A DNA stretch of 64,000 bases, from positions 62,001 through 126,000 of the forward strand of contig JAJVIK010000010.1 in assembly GCA_022072055.1 (NCBI GenBank), read 5' to 3'. The stretch comes from a bacterium (GTDB lineage: Bacteria; Hinthialibacterota; Hinthialibacteria; OLB16). Position 1 is the first letter of the stretch. Each line of letters opens with the position of its first letter. This document shows, in pieces, positions 63,413-64,000 of the stretch. Made by a program: the position numbers and the translations under genes. The notes under the pieces are model-generated. The model searched no databases and was not told the origin of the DNA. It saw only the letters and a program-made list of their open reading frames with translations.

Positions 63413-64000
63413 TCAATCCTTCCCTTCCATCAACCGGCCTCTCAACGCGATCGTGAGCCGCGCGGTCTCTTTGCGGATTGCGGAGAGTTCCGCAAGATCG
63501 ATCTCGTAATCGATCAAATGGCGGGCGATGTCATCCTGCTCCCACTGTTTGCGGATCAAGTGATGAAGCCGGGAGTCGCACAACTCCTCCGCCTCGCCGA
63601 TCTCGGGCGCCTCAATTCCGCGCCGTTTGGCCTCGGCGGCGGTGGCCTTGAGGAGCAGCAGAAAGCGCGCATCCTCGGCCCCTTCCAGATACGCCAGCCA
63701 GCGGCGGCTCTGAACCAGGTTCGCGCCGTCGCAATACATGTCGCCGTACTCGGAGGAACCGGACTTCTTCCAGAGGTCATCACCCCCCGTGTACCCGAAT
63801 ACCCAGTGACCGGTTCCGGTCATCCCCATCCAGAACGCGGTGAGGCTCAGCGCGCGGTAGTAACCGAGCGGGAGCAGAGTCTTGACCTCACCCGGCGCTT
63901 CGTAGGACCAGAGTCTGTCTCCGGTTTCCCGGAAGAACTCGGCCAAGTCGCTGTCACGGCGCAGCATGGCCAGCTCCGGGGCCCAGACATCAATGTCGTC
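63413..64000 (-). CDS. C-terminal part of a DUF4091-like glycoside hydrolase (5' end outside window)
   Basis: The minus-strand frame is open to base 64000, so the N-terminus is missing. The visible 195 residues include DDIDVWAPELA, then FFRETGDRLWSYEAPGEVKTLLPLGYYRALSLTAFWMGMTGTGHWVFGY and SRRWLAYLEGAEDARFL. This order (DVWVPEL, WSY, YYRxxxWxAWxLGMTGxGxW, SxRWEAxxEGxEDxRxL) is typical of the C-terminal barrel of DUF4091/GH-like proteins of polysaccharide loci. It ends six bases from the convergent ABC-2-type gene. Identity is provisional because the catalytic half is absent. Confidence 0.75.
   Translation of the reverse strand, partial: DDIDVWAPELAMLRRDSDLAEFFRETGDRLWSYEAPGEVKTLLPLGYYRALSLTAFWMGMTGTGHWVFGYTGGDDLWKKSGSSEYGDMYCDGANLVQSRRWLAYLEGAEDARFLLLLKATAAEAKRRGIEAPEIGEAEELCDSRLHHLIRKQWEQDDIARHLIDYEIDLAELSAIRKETARLTIALRGRLMEGKD

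Overview
The window is about 60% GC, densely coded bacterial DNA with no rRNA, tRNA, CRISPR array, prophage or insertion sequence that I could see. It reads as a chromosomal segment of an uncultured Gram-negative, free-living heterotroph. Tat-exported Gfo/Idh/MocA proteins, a Tat-signalled sulfatase, phytanoyl-CoA-dioxygenase-like enzymes, PQQ-type propellers and dockerin- and EF-hand-like secreted proteins are the kind of repertoire seen in PVC-type lineages and candidate phyla such as Omnitrophota, Hydrogenedentota or Sumerlaeota. I cannot place it more precisely without a tree. FliW and CsrA suggest flagellar motility encoded elsewhere.

Layout. 1-2.6 kb: end of a family-4 glycosyltransferase, queE and a MoxR ATPase. 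2.7-3.2 kb: a cold-shock gene with a near-consensus promoter, a long leader and a terminator. 3.2-8.4 kb: a large conserved protein of unknown function, a GH57 glucanotransferase coupled to a zinc-ribbon protein, and an HTH-REC regulator of unusual domain order. 8.5-14.6 kb: Gfo/Idh/MocA protein, Uma2 nuclease-like protein, phnW, birA, fliW-csrA and an orphan sugar-binding protein. 14.7-19.8 kb: thiC, a Nudix hydrolase, ligA and an AbrB/RelE-type toxin-antitoxin pair.

20-33.2 kb is the main accessory block: a sugar isomerase on the plus strand faces a nine-gene minus-strand run. That run holds a multi-pass membrane protein, two related Asp-rich secreted proteins, two amidohydrolases (one lacking its metal ligands), a sulfatase, a GH43-like protein, a PhyH dioxygenase and a Gfo/Idh/MocA protein. 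Tight spacing and a 4-base overlap suggest one transcription unit acting on a sulfated or otherwise decorated glycan or organic polymer. This is my best candidate for an undescribed system.

33.5-45.1 kb: aroC, a metallophosphoesterase homologue that has lost its metal ligands, an EVE protein, a PHP-domain protein, a secreted protein with two ExbD-like domains, rtcB, an FeS-type photolyase, a TrmA/RlmD-type methyltransferase, xerD and a PhoB-type regulator. 45.3-53.6 kb: a redoxin-tetraheme cytochrome fusion, a zinc-ribbon/TPR protein, a methyltransferase, an unknown protein, MFS, a WD40 lipoprotein, rplM-rpsI, a DUF971 protein and a MacB-like permease. 53.6-64 kb: a matrixin-type protease, two paralogous PQQ-like propellers separated by a UPF0175/PIN toxin-antitoxin pair whose toxin is frameshifted at a run of eight G, a 44-residue membrane protein, a ferritin-like protein, an RraA-like protein, an ABC-2-type membrane protein and the end of a glycosidase-like protein cut by the window edge.

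All functional calls come from motif recognition by eye. No database search was run.
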